This document shows, piece by piece, positions 1-9,359 of a stretch of DNA of 64,000 nt. The notes beneath the pieces were generated by a model. That model was not told where the DNA came from and ran no database searches. It saw only the letters and a program-made list of their open reading frames with translations. Within the stretch, counting starts at the first letter, position 1; each line of letters starts with the position of its first letter. Source of the stretch: Tigriopus japonicus (lineage: Eukaryota > Arthropoda > Copepoda > Harpacticoida > Harpacticidae). The DNA is taken from the NCBI GenBank assembly GCA_010645155.1, contig JAAGOF010000128.1, forward strand, positions 248,179 through 312,178, written 5' to 3'. A program made the position numbers and the translations under genes.

Positions 1-121
1 AATCATGGACTTCCAAATAATCTACAAGCTTGGACTTCATAATCTTCTCAAAAACCTTTGCAACGCTGGAGGTCAGAGAAATGGGCCTATAATTACTAGG
101 GAGTGACTTATCTCCGCCCTT
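1..121 (-). pseudogene. Non-LTR retrotransposon reverse transcriptase fragment (runs off the left edge)
   Basis: Read on the - strand, the first 121 bases translate without a stop into an N-terminal RT segment: KGGD, then SNYRPISLTS, then AKVFEKIMKSKL. The NYRPISL block is the conserved RT motif 1 of Jockey/CR1-type LINEs. The frame stops resembling RT upstream of about 122-125, where other AT-rich sequence begins, so it is a truncated or interrupted copy whose 3' part lies outside the window. Confidence 0.8.
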
Positions 122-125
122 AAAA

Positions 126-925
126 AATAGTTCTTGTTGAGTGGCATTTTGGACATTTTTTAGAGATTTTAGTGTTCAAAATGTAATTTTTCGCTCTTTT
201 AACTTGAACTTGAAAGGTGCAAGTTTTTGTCAAAAAAGTGCAAGGCGCGAGAGCCCAAAAAAGTGCGCAAACGGGACCCCAACAAGGACAAAATTTGCGC
301 AAAAGGGTAAAATATGGTAGCACTGCATCGATCCTTTTGGAAATGCTTCGTTGTTTTTTTTTGTCGTTTTGACGGTTTTGTGCTGTGACCAATTAAAGCA
401 GGAGAAGTATGCCAAAACTTAGAGAATGTTTCTTATAGCAAGATTGAGGAAGAATTCAAATCTTCCTCCAATTTAGCTGAACAATAAAAAACGAGGTTGC
501 GCGTCCCAATTGCGCTCATTTGCCGCCAAAAATCTCAAAGTGACGATCTATTTCCAATCTCAACTTTCTCGTCAATTTAACTTAAATCCGGCCAATTGTC
601 CACAAAACTCCCAACAAATCACGCAAATGCCAATTTCTTGCTTTTAAAGCCATAAAAACATATAGCCAACCCTTCATCTTGAAAGGATGGGTTCAATCAG
701 CTATTTTATGAATCTCAAAACTTAGTCACTCTCTAAATTTGTTTATTTTGATCCTTGCATCATGGACATTGAGAGGATCTGAACCATCAACGCTATCACC
801 GAGTTAAGAATCCATCATGAGTCCAATCTAATCCGCTGCAATTTCCTCCAGGTCTCCAATTCTTTTTCTATGACTCTTGTCCGTTTATTTCAACGCCTTC
901 GCCAGACATTCCAATGCATTTATAG
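126..925. other. Gene-less 5' flank of PARN
   Basis: No convincing coding region. Positions 126-340 are rich in short GTGCAA/TTTGCAC-like words resembling subterminal repeats of the hAT-like elements elsewhere in the window, but I could not define both ends. The part from about 480 to 925 is the presumed PARN promoter region; I see no clear TATA box. Confidence 0.4.
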
Positions 926-944
926 CCCGCCCTCTTCCCACAAA
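924..944 (+). promoter_or_regulatory. Possible 3' splice acceptor ahead of the PARN start
   Basis: An AG at 924-925 (ATTTATAG) is followed by 19 nt to the PARN ATG at 945. The polypyrimidine tract is poor, so this is weak alone. It is listed because the other three genes also show an AG 18-21 nt before the start codon. A second AG with a better tract (TTTCCTCCAG) ends at 850. Confidence 0.25.
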
Positions 945-2651
945 ATGGAGGTAACCGCCCAAAACTTCAAGACCGTCTTGCCCATGGTCGAACAAGCCAT
1001 TGATGAAGCCCAATTTGTGGCCATTGACGGCGAATTTACCGGTTTGAACCTGGTTAAACCGGTTAGCGCTCTAGATTTGCCTTCCGAACGCTATGAAGCT
1101 CTGCGCGAAAGTTCCCGCCAATTTTTACTGGTTCAATTTGGCCTTTGTACCTTTCATTATGATGCCCAAAAGGATTTGTATACCAATCGGGCCTTTAATT
1201 TCTACGTCTGGCCTCGACCTTATACGCGAAATGCGCCGGATTTGCGTTTTATGTGCCAAACATCCAGTATCGATTTCTTGGTGAAGCAAGATTTTGATTT
1301 CAATAAGTTGTTTAAACACGGGATTTCCTATTTGAAACCTGAATCGGAAGAGAAGATGAAAAAAGCCATTGAAGAGCGACAAATCACCCGTAAATCCAAT
1401 GAAACGCCCAACGCCCAACATATTCCCATTCCCGAAGCGATGGAATCCTATATCAACGAGATTAAAAGCAAGATCGAAACCTTTATCAAAGGTAATTCTA
1501 ACACGTTGTTCTTGGAGAAATCGAATGCGTTCCAAAGACGACTCATTTATCAAGTGGCTCGTGAGGAATTCACGGGGATTTTTCTGGAAAGCGTGGCTGT
1601 AGGTCGGGATCGAGTGATCAAGATCACCAAAATGGATGCCAATGAACACGCTCAGAAGGATTTGGATCGCAATCAATCCGAATTTGATGTCTTGGACGAA
1701 GCTGTCGGATTCTCAAAGGTCATTCACAAACTGTCCCAATCTCGGAAACCCGTTGTGGGACACAACATGTTCCTGGACCTTTGCTATACTCTCAACCAAT
1801 TCGTTTGTACTCTGCCTGAGAGTTATTCCGAATTCAAACATTTGGCTAATAGTACTTTTCCCATCTTGGTCGACACCAAAACCATGGCCACCCAATATCC
1901 TTTTCGGGATGAGATCCTAAATTCCTCTTTGGAAGAGCTGAAAAACACCCTCATGAGCTCTCCATTCCAAATGCCGGAAGTGAAAGCGGCTTCTGTGGAT
2001 TCCGGATATGAACTAGAATCGGATAAATATCACGAAGCCGGTTATGATGCCTTCATCACGGGATTGTGTTTCATTGCCATGTCGAACCATTTGGGCACAT
2101 TGTCCAAGGGATCCGGTAAAAAAGCGCGTTTAATGCCGGATTCGCCGCTTTTAAAGCCTTTCTTAAACAAGCTTCATTTGATGCGGATTGCTGATATTCC
2201 CTATATGAATATGGCCGGGGAAGATATCTCACCCAATCGAGACCATGTGTTCCACGTGACTTTTCCCTCCGAATGGAAGACCTCTGATCTGGTGAATCTC
2301 TTTTCGGCTTTTGGCAATGTTCAAGTGTCCTGGTTGAACGAGAGTTCGGCTTATGTGAGTCTTCACGATCCAACCTCTGCCAAAGAGGTTTTAAGCTCGC
2401 TCAATTGTAGTAGTGTGTACAATATCATGACCTACCAACAGTTTAAGAGCTTCCAATCCAGTGCCAGTCTCACGGGGATCACGCCTACATTGGCCCAATC
2501 CAAGTTATCGTTTTCGGAAAGCTCGAGTGAATTGAAGGAAGTGACCAAAAAACGGAGCATCTCTCCGGATCCGGAGCCGTATAAACGGTCCAAAAGTGTG
2601 ACTGAGGAAAGTGTTCCTGCTCAGACTTTTGCTGAATCTTCGGATTGGTGA
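945..2651 (+). CDS. PARN: Poly(A)-specific ribonuclease PARN, intronless
   Basis: 3'-exoribonuclease of the DEDDh class that removes mRNA poly(A) tails and trims small RNAs; known family members act in nucleus and cytoplasm. The 568-residue product has the full domain order: nuclease part 1 with DGEF (Asp28, Glu30, the same numbers as in human PARN), an R3H-like insert around residues 150-230, nuclease part 2 with VVGHNMFLDL (Asp278) and HEAGYDAFITG (His363, Asp368), then the cap/RNA-binding RRM-like domain (DHVFHVTFPSEWKTSDL). A basic C-terminal segment (KKRSISPDPEPYKRSK) may be a nuclear signal. An in-frame ATG at 870 would add 25 residues, but 945 matches the family start and has a good Kozak context. 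Vertebrate PARN genes have many introns, so a single coding exon is unusual. Catalytic residues are intact, arguing against a dead retrocopy. Confidence 0.96.
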   Translation: MEVTAQNFKTVLPMVEQAIDEAQFVAIDGEFTGLNLVKPVSALDLPSERYEALRESSRQFLLVQFGLCTFHYDAQKDLYTNRAFNFYVWPRPYTRNAPDLRFMCQTSSIDFLVKQDFDFNKLFKHGISYLKPESEEKMKKAIEERQITRKSNETPNAQHIPIPEAMESYINEIKSKIETFIKGNSNTLFLEKSNAFQRRLIYQVAREEFTGIFLESVAVGRDRVIKITKMDANEHAQKDLDRNQSEFDVLDEAVGFSKVIHKLSQSRKPVVGHNMFLDLCYTLNQFVCTLPESYSEFKHLANSTFPILVDTKTMATQYPFRDEILNSSLEELKNTLMSSPFQMPEVKAASVDSGYELESDKYHEAGYDAFITGLCFIAMSNHLGTLSKGSGKKARLMPDSPLLKPFLNKLHLMRIADIPYMNMAGEDISPNRDHVFHVTFPSEWKTSDLVNLFSAFGNVQVSWLNESSAYVSLHDPTSAKEVLSSLNCSSVYNIMTYQQFKSFQSSASLTGITPTLAQSKLSFSESSSELKEVTKKRSISPDPEPYKRSKSVTEESVPAQTFAESSDW

Positions 2652-3131
2652 TTCAAGTGCGTTATGAAATATACATTCGAGAGATGATGCTTAGAGGAAA
2701 CGCTTGTTTTCACTTGTGATTTGAGGTGAAATTCTGACCTATTGAAGAGAAGCAAAGTAAAGTGAACTGGACTTTCTTTTTTGACCATCTTGAGGGAAAG
2801 TATCGCCTTAATGGACGTAAAATTAAATAGGCTTTTTTTCTATTGGTAAAATTTCCGGCATTAAAAAAATAAGCTATGAAAAGAGAAGCCAAGACAAATG
2901 ATGGAGACTTTTTTTGCAATCTTGAAGCAAAGGGCGAAAATCCTCTTGATGAAGGCATAATGTTTAGTAAGCTTCTTGGTTTTTTTTACTTATCCGAGAT
3001 TTGATGGCTAGGAAGTCTGCAACGAGCAAAAAAAAAAAGATTTTCACTCTTTTCCTCGTTGCTGAGGACTGGAAATAATCCTGAAGTATTGAGTTATTCA
3101 TGTAACTGACGGTTAAAATATGGCTTTGTCA

Positions 3132-3137
3132 AATAAA
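3132..3137 (+). terminator. Candidate poly(A) signal for PARN
   Basis: AATAAA on the + strand about 480 bp after the PARN stop, the first canonical hexamer I see downstream. Confidence 0.4.
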
Positions 3138-3210
3138 AAGTATAAAGATATGCTCTACCATGTTTTATTTCATTCAATTTTGGTCCCACCTGAGAGGTGC
3201 ATGTCTTTCA

Positions 3211-3216
3211 TTTATT
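3211..3216 (-). terminator. Candidate poly(A) signal for SERHL copy B
   Basis: AATAAA on the - strand about 205 bp past the TAG stop at 3422-3424. Another candidate lies at 3164-3169. Confidence 0.4.
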
Positions 3217-3421
3217 AGAATTTACTTTTTTAATAACAGTTTAACTGGAGAGGGATTTTCACCGTTGAACGTGACTTAAAAAAAACTATTTTCAAAAGTT
3301 CAAAATGAACACGCCCAATGTGAGAACAAAGAACATATACGGGCAAAATTGTTTTTATAACCAAACAACTATCTGTATTTTCATAAGCACTTTACTCATC
3401 AGGGCATGTCATTGAACTCAA

Positions 3422-5842
3422 CTACATCTTACTACCAGTTGTTTGATTGCTTGTCTGGCCAGAATATCGTTCCAAGAACGATTGAATGGGTTGCACCACT
3501 TTTTGAGGCTCATTTAAATGCACGTGATGCGTGCCTCCAACTTCAGTATAGACAAAATCCGGATTGCTCTTGTACTTGGCAATAACATCAGTGAGGTTTT
3601 TCGGGTCTTCATATCCTCTGCCACCCGTGGCTTTAATCAAGAGGAAAGGACAAGTGATCCTGGAGGCAAAGTCCTCAATCACTTCTTGAGTCAAACTGTA
3701 TAAACTGGTCACTCGATGACGAATATCGCGGGTGAAAGTGAAACAGGCGTCAATTTCAGTTCCATCTCGAACTCGTTTTAGGCCTCGTTTTAATAGAATA
3801 TCGGCAGATTCGTCGGTGATTACTTCTTTTCCATGAAGTTGGAACGATCCTGGAAGCAATTGAATCAAAGTAGTAGGAACACAAGCAAAGCATTTTTGCA
3901 AAGTGACTAATAAAGTGTCCGATTTTTCACAAGAATAGGTTATGGCTTAAAATTATATATTATTTTATTAAATTATATAATAATGGGGATAAATTTTATA
4001 ATAAAACTTTGCCAAACTCCACAATTTCAATCTTGGAAAACGAGACCAAAATATTTGTTCCAAAAAAGACCAAATGATATTGTTAAAACAAAACAAAAAA
4101 GCTCATCGCGAAAAAAAAAATTTGGAGAGCAATTTTTCTCAGTTAAATTTCTAAATTTCGTCCGTACTCGTGTGGAAAAAACTAATTTTCGAGTAAGAAA
4201 AGGAATGATTTATTTTATGAAGAGGCGTCATTGACAGTCAAGACAAGCATCAAGCAGTAAAAAACAATAATTTCAACTCAATCTTAAATTTTCTACTTTC
4301 AATGTTTAAAACGAATAGATAATTCAAGTAAAATTTTGAACTGTTACTACTACCTCGTTTTGTGTTTTCAACGATTTTTTGTATTAATCTACTTTCACAA
4401 CCTTGCCAGAAAAGTCTGATAATTTTTGTTATTTCCATTTATGCCGAATCAGACATTCTAAATCTTTTACATAATTTTTAACACAAGCCAACTTACCTTG
4501 GATTAGCCGCTCTTTAGCCTGGTTATAAGTATACAAAGGCGCTTTTCCCGAGCTCATCTTGTCCTCAAAAGTCAAAAGCTCTTCAATCGACAATTTCGTA
4601 CGTTCAATAATTCTATCTCTTGGCCTTGTCACAGGTTTTACAGAGTCCACGAGAATCAATCGCTCCACCATTTTGGGATATGTGGCCGAAAACAAGGCCG
4701 AGATTCCTCCTCCCATTGAATGGCCCATTAAAGAGAACTTGGACAGCTCAAAATGCTTGGCCACTCTTCTCACATGTTGAAGGCCATCGAGGAATTGATA
4801 ACTAAAGCCATCGGGAATCGGCGACGAGAACCCATGACCAGGATAATCAATACAGAGTAAACGTTGATCCTTGGGAAAAATGGGTGCCAGAGTGTCAAAA
4901 GACCCGCAATTGTCCAACCAACCATGCAATACAATCCAAGGTTTTCCATTTGGATCACCCCATTCCTTGCCTGCAATAGTTGGTTTTGAATTAGAGGCTT
5001 CCAAATTTTCAAGAAAAGAAACACACTTGTTCCATTTCTAATTTTTGACAAATAGTTTGGATTCTTTTCTTGTGAAAAAAACTGAATAAAAAGGACCCAA
5101 GTGGGATACTCGAATCCTTTTCACTTTTTACTTATTGTTCATTTTTACAAGTTACTAGTGCACTATGGTAGAAGAGTCCAGTCCTAAAGTGTGCCATTTA
5201 GTGTTTTTTTTTTAGGTGGCAACATTTTGCCGATTCAGTTTTCAGACAATATTTGCAGGGAGTAAAAATCCTACATTGAACAAAGTAAAGTGTTACAAAT
5301 GTTATTTGGGGATTTCTAATGGACCTGCCATAATATTTGGTTGAGCAATTAGTAAATACCTTTTAAGATTCCGAAACAAAAACTGAAGCAAATTGCAATG
5401 AAATTTAAGTTATGATCCATACAAAAATATAGGTCATAACACTTGTAGTTCCTTTAAAGTCCTCATCGTAGGCGCTCATTTGTCCAAAACTATTGTATTA
5501 TCATTGGTATCTGCAAATCCTTGCATTTCATGGAATTGGCGAGTTGCCGACTCCCAAAAAGCACTAGATGACGCGCATTATGATTGTACTCATCAATTAA
5601 AGTGCACTACAAATAACAATTTAGAACGAAAAAAGTCTATACATCTTTTTTGAAATATAAACGCATTATTTTGAATGGATTTTCAGACCTGCTATGACAC
5701 CCCAAGGAACTGGGACTTGAAATTCTTGAGCCAGGGATGCTCTGGAAGAAGTCATTCTGGAAGACACTAATCTTAGTTGTTGTCGATGTTGTGTGGAGAT
5801 AAGACGAGTCCAAGTCATTCCATATCTGGAACGGATTAACAT
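3422..5842 (-). CDS. SERHL: Serine hydrolase-like protein (SERHL/kraken family), copy B, three exons
   Basis: Alpha/beta hydrolase related to mammalian SERHL and Drosophila kraken; substrate unknown. Exons assembled from conserved sequence and GT-AG borders: 5842-5689, 4970-4497, 3849-3422 (introns 718 and 647 bp, both phase 1), giving 351 residues. Seen: VPVPWGVIAG before the first intron, oxyanion-loop HGWLDN (67-72), DYPGHG, nucleophile elbow GHSMG (Ser136), and late GGTHHVHLNEP carrying the catalytic His. The protein ends in Ser-Lys-Met, which fits a peroxisomal PTS1 signal; family members have been reported in peroxisomes. In-frame ATGs also lie at 5818 and 5758; 5842 gives the same 51-residue first exon as copy A. 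The first donor (GTCTGA) is weak. A Met codon at 5004 lies in the intron upstream of the acceptor and is not the start. Confidence 0.88.
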
Positions 5843-5908
5843 ACACTTTTGATACGACAGTTGCTAACAACATTGAGGTGGGAAGATTTGTAACGTTTAT
5901 TAACAAAA
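5843..5908 (-). promoter_or_regulatory. 66-bp junction between tandem SERHL genes: poly(A) signal plus 3' splice acceptor
   Basis: Reading in the gene direction: the copy A stop TGA (5911-5909), then 7 bp, then AATAAA (5901-5896), then a pyrimidine-containing tract ending in TTGTTAG with the AG at 5865-5864, then 21 nt and the ATG of copy B at 5842. The order poly(A) signal, acceptor, start codon within one short gap is the layout of operon junctions resolved by spliced-leader trans-splicing. This is inference; a very short promoter with overlapping 3' end is the alternative. Confidence 0.5.
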
Positions 5909-7800
5909 TCATCGTAATGGCGTGCTTTCTTTATCTTCACTATCTTTGTTAACGAATTTTTTTTCCAGGAAACTTCGAATCAGAGGTCCGATCTTCTCGG
6001 GTTCGTTCAAATGAATGTGATGACCACCTTGAACGGAGCGATACTCGTAATCCGGATTGTTGTTCTTGTAGATTTTGAGAATGCGTTCCGCAATTTCTTC
6101 TGACATGTATAAAGGGGAATCCGAGGCTTTGATGATCAAATGAGGGCAATCGATGTTCATGGCCATTTGCTCAATCTGAAGAAGAAATGATTTTTTTTTT
6201 CAGAATAAAAATTAGAAAACAATCAGTGTTGTTCATCGCACATAGGTTTTGAAAAAAAAACTATTCATGTATGAATTTACGATGCTAATAAAGACTCGAA
6301 AAAAATGAACTTTAATTCTTGGGGTATTCATGTGCTCTCATGGATATCACCTATTCCTGTGAGCCTTGAAAAAGTCAATTTTACTTGTAAATTTTTGTCA
6401 AAAAAATCCGGTGACACAAAATTACGCTCAATCCAAGAGAACGGCTCAAAACTTGTTCAAGGTTTAATTTGATATATTTCACAGCCCAATGGAGGTATAA
6501 TAGATTTTTACTGACCTTCAGTAGTAGCTTTCATACCATTTTGAAAACAATCTTTCAAGCTCTAGTTTAAAAAATACGTTTTACCTTTATTGCAAAAAAG
6601 CTCTTCTGTCGACCAAAAAAACCTTCTTTTCTAAATTGAAATCCAAACCAAAACAATTCAAAATATTTTGTAGAAACATAGAAATGTTTACCTGATCAAT
6701 GACAAGATGGACTGGCGAAGGAATTCGAAGTCTCAAATCCGAGTTCCAAGTAAATTTGCCGGGTTCAACTTCTCTCAAGCCCCTTTTCATGAGAATCTCT
6801 ACAGATTCCCGAAAAATCGAGTCGGTTCCGTGCATGAGTTGATTGGCAATATGAGCTCGCCCAATGGCATCCGCCCATTCATAAGTTGGTGGTTTCAGAT
6901 CTGGATTAGCCAAGGTTGCGTGAATCTTCAACGATTGTTCCACACTTTTTCTTGTCGAACGCGATTGCTTCTTCAATGCTTGTGGTCCAAAGGCAATCAT
7001 ATCAATCATTATCAAGCGTTCCACATAATCGGAAAAAACTGAGGCGTACCATCCCGCCACTCCAGCTCCAAATGAGTGCCCTAAAAGACTGTATTTCGAC
7101 CATCCAAACTCGTTCTGGAGCTTTTTTAAGACTAAAAGAGCATCTGTAGCGGAATAATTCATTCCCTTGGGAATTGGATCCGACCATCCATGACCAGGAA
7201 AATCCAAAGCGTATAATTTGAACTCATTGAGAGGTAGATAAGGTACCAAACGATCAAACGTAGCCGCATTATCCAACCATCCATGCAGACCAATGATAGG
7301 TTTTGAGCCTTGACCCCATGTTTTGACTAGAATGGTTATGAAAAAAAGGTTGTAATGATGATTTATCTGGAAAGACCATCTTTCAGAAAACACGATGACC
7401 TACTCTAATCGTTAATCACCGATGTCAAAGATGCGTGACGTCACACCTCTCAGGTTAAATTTAGGTTAAGTTAGGTTTGAATGAAGTTAAAGTAGGTTTA
7501 AATTAGGTTAGGTTAGGTTTAAGTTAGGTTAGGTTAGGTTTAGTTAGGTTAGGATAGGTTTAAGTATGGTTAGGTTAGGTTTAAATTTGGTCAAATGTGA
7601 CGTCACTTATCTTTGACATCGGTGATTACCGGTTACAATGACCTACTAGCAACTTTTCCCCATGGAACAGCTACGGTTATTTCTTCACTTGATGGTGTCT
7701 CTGTGGGTTTATTGGTTCGCAGAGTGTTGAATGTGCTGAAAGCTCGACAATCTTTCGACAGAATTTGGCTTACACGTCTCAGCATAATGAAATTTGTCAT
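5909..7800 (-). CDS. SERHL: Serine hydrolase-like protein (SERHL/kraken family), copy A, three exons
   Basis: Paralogue of the copy directly downstream, same predicted alpha/beta hydrolase activity. Exons: 7800-7647, 7326-6692, 6175-5909 (introns 320 bp phase 1 and 516 bp phase 0), joining to 351 residues. Seen: AVPWGKVA at the end of exon 1, HGWLDN (66-71), DFPGHGW, nucleophile elbow GHSFG (Ser136, same position as in copy B), Asp282 as a candidate acid residue and GGHHIHLNEPEK with the catalytic His (315/316). The N-terminus is basic and free of acidic residues until after Arg-Ala-Phe-Ser-Thr near residue 20, like a mitochondrial presequence with an R-x-F-S cleavage site. The C-terminus (TPLR) has no peroxisomal signal. 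The 154-nt first coding exon is easy to miss because a MITE fills most of intron 1. The second intron is at a different position from that of copy B. Confidence 0.88.
7395..7404. repeat. Left target-site duplication (contains a copy of the splice donor)
   Basis: ATGACCTACT, identical to 7638-7647. On the - strand it reads AGTAGGTCAT, which includes the GTAGGT donor. Confidence 0.8.
7405..7637. mobile_element. 233-bp Mutator-like MITE with TTAGG-like interior
   Basis: Terminal inverted repeats of about 37 bp (core TCACCGATGTCAAAGAT then GTGACGTCAC at each end, a few mismatches) flank about 150 bp of irregular GGTTAGGTTTAAG repeats. It is bordered by an exact 10-bp target duplication, a length typical of Mutator-like elements. 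No transposase is encoded. It lies in intron 1 of SERHL copy A, against the exon. Confidence 0.8.
7638..7647. repeat. Right target-site duplication; carries the used splice donor of SERHL copy A
   Basis: ATGACCTACT. Base 7647 is the last base of coding exon 1 and 7646-7641 is the GTAGGT donor read on the - strand. Confidence 0.8.
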
Positions 7801-7820
7801 AGCAGGATGAGCAGTTTTCT
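7801..7820 (-). promoter_or_regulatory. 3' splice acceptor upstream of SERHL copy A
   Basis: TTTATATTTTAG with its AG at 7820-7819 lies 18 nt before the ATG at 7800. It could join a 5' non-coding exon or accept a spliced leader. No stronger promoter element was seen nearby. Confidence 0.4.
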
Positions 7821-7940
7821 AAAATATAAACATACACATGTCCTTAAGTCACGAAACCTATGTTTTCAGGTTCAAGTTGGCAGGCTTGCCGTCACTAATC
7901 TTACCAAGCCAAATTATGTGCGCGCTTTGTAACTAATTTG

Positions 7941-8496
7941 TAGGGCCCGGAATTTTTTTTTAAATTTAAAAAAATGGAAATCTTTTAGAAATAATTATCC
8001 GTTTTCCCTCGATTGTTCAAATATTTTAGCTTTTTCATGGAAAAAATAAATATTTTCTCGAATAAATAAAAAATGTTGCCTGAAATATTTTTCAGGCAAC
8101 AATGAAGAAAATAAATGAACGACCAATGCTCAATTGGGCTTACCAAGTGAACCCAAAATACAAAAACCTCTACAAAATGGTATTTGTCCTGAAATTTGAC
8201 ATTCACAACCAAAACTATTGTTATAGACGAAAAAAACTGCGCCAGACATTGAGGCAAATTGAAAATTGTATTTTTGAATTTTTACATTCAAGTATGCCTC
8301 CAAAAACGACCAAATGCATCAAATTCACCGGAAACAAATTTGGAAAATCGGTGCACACAGACAAAAGTACCAATCAATGGCCTTGTCAAAAAAATATTAC
8401 TTAAATATCCCGCTTTTTTCTAAATATTTTAGCCTTTTGGAAAAAATAAATATTGGATATTTTGTCACTTTTTTGCAAATATTTTTCCGGGCCCTA
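7941..8496. mobile_element. 556-bp hAT-like non-autonomous element (TAGGGCCCGG family)
   Basis: Inverted ends TAGGGCCCGGAA... and ...TTCCGGGCCCTA; flanking 8-mers CTAATTTG and CTCATTAG match at 6 of 8 positions, as for an old hAT duplication. It contains a perfect internal hairpin (GTTGCCTGAAA/TTTCAGGCAAC, about 8075-8100) and a 100-codon open frame (8102-8404), related in sequence to the copy at 47575-48055 but not recognisable as transposase. Confidence 0.75.
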
Positions 8497-8895
8497 CTCA
8501 TTAGACAACATATTTATGTTAGTCTTTGGTTAGTTGGATAGAAATGACCCAATCTTTTTTCCTAAACAATAGCCTTAAATGGTGTGGATTTTGGTGCAAC
8601 TTAAGTTGAACGAAGAAAGTTTGTAGCTGACTTGGTTTGCTCTGTAAATTTTGGCAAGCCTGAGTTTTGCTGATGAAACATGGGATGACGTCACAACCTT
8701 AAAATTCCACGGACAAACATGACCCACTTTGAAGTGCTATTTTGAGACTTAATTTCCTTTCAGTTAAATAAGTCCAGGACTCGTGAGCAGGAGTGATCTT
8801 GTGCTGGAGGGTCTTTGAATAAGTCTATAATTATGTACTCTAAAGACCTTTTTTCATATTAATGAATTTATGCTTTTACCTTGCATTTGGTTTGA
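8497..8895. other. Gene-less spacer
   Basis: I see no gene or clear repeat boundary. A GACGTCAC motif at about 8685 resembles the TIR motif of the Mutator-like MITE. Confidence 0.4.
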
Positions 8896-8902
8896 TCTTT
8901 CC

Positions 8903-9352
8903 CAAGAAGTACGGAAATCGTGGAGTGGGAGGCTAGCAATGAGAATTATGATTTCCAGCAGAAACGAACCATTTGCGTTCTTTTGCAAATGAGACCTAGC
9001 TTGCATTGAGAAGAACACGTATTTCAAATTTCAGCCCAATCGAATGCCGGAGTGAAAAGTTAGGCCTTCTCAAACTTATGTTCTGAAGAGAGCATAGAAT
9101 GAATGAACTCGCCCTTTTGTGGTAAAACGATAACCACAAAAGGGCTAGTTCATTCATTCTCAGTTGGATTTGCACTGAACTTTGAGTGAGCATAACTTTT
9201 GTCTCCGACGTTCGATTGAGCTGAAAATTGAAATACGTGTTCTTGTCAACATATGCAAGGTCTCATTTGCAGAAGAACGTAATTGAATTGTTCTTACTAG
9301 AAAATATTATTCTCATTGCTAGCCTCCCACTCCATGATTCCAGTGCTTCTTG
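8903..9352. mobile_element. 450-bp foldback MITE, CAAGAAG family, copy 1
   Basis: Long inverted repeat: left end CAAGAAGTACGG then GTGGGAGGCTAGCAATGAGA, right end the reverse complement with few changes. The centre is a hairpin of GCCCTTTTGTGGT arms inside AATGAATGAACT arms (about 9098-9160). Flanks are a 7-bp duplication TCTTTCC (8896-8902 and 9353-9359). No coding capacity. Confidence 0.85.
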
Positions 9353-9359
9353 TCTTTCC

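Larger units (their letters stand above)
2652..3421. other. Convergent intergenic region between PARN and SERHL copy B
   Basis: No gene. It holds the 3' ends of two converging transcripts. Candidate AATAAA signals are at 3132-3137 for PARN on + and 3211-3216 for the hydrolase gene on -, so the two 3' UTRs may overlap by a few tens of bases. Confidence 0.5.

Noticed and set aside
870..944. Upstream ATG giving PARN a 25-residue N-terminal extension
   Set aside because: Starting at 945 gives the same residue numbers as human PARN for the first catalytic pair and has a better Kozak context; the extension has no family counterpart.
1125..2373. Antisense frames within PARN (up to 183 codons)
   Set aside because: Shadow frames of a well-supported gene.
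4971..5051. ATGs at 5004 and 5051 as starts for SERHL copy B
   Set aside because: The homology begins exactly after the acceptor ending at 4971, and a matching upstream exon with the conserved VPVPWG motif exists at 5842-5689.
6587..6691. Continuation of the SERHL copy A frame past 6692
   Set aside because: Sequence after a perfect donor (CAG|GTAAAC) is lysine/phenylalanine-rich noise; the family sequence resumes at 6175.
7453..7593. Interpretation as a true telomere or interstitial telomere
   Set aside because: The TTAGG-like units are irregular and enclosed by TIRs with a target duplication, so it is the interior of a MITE.
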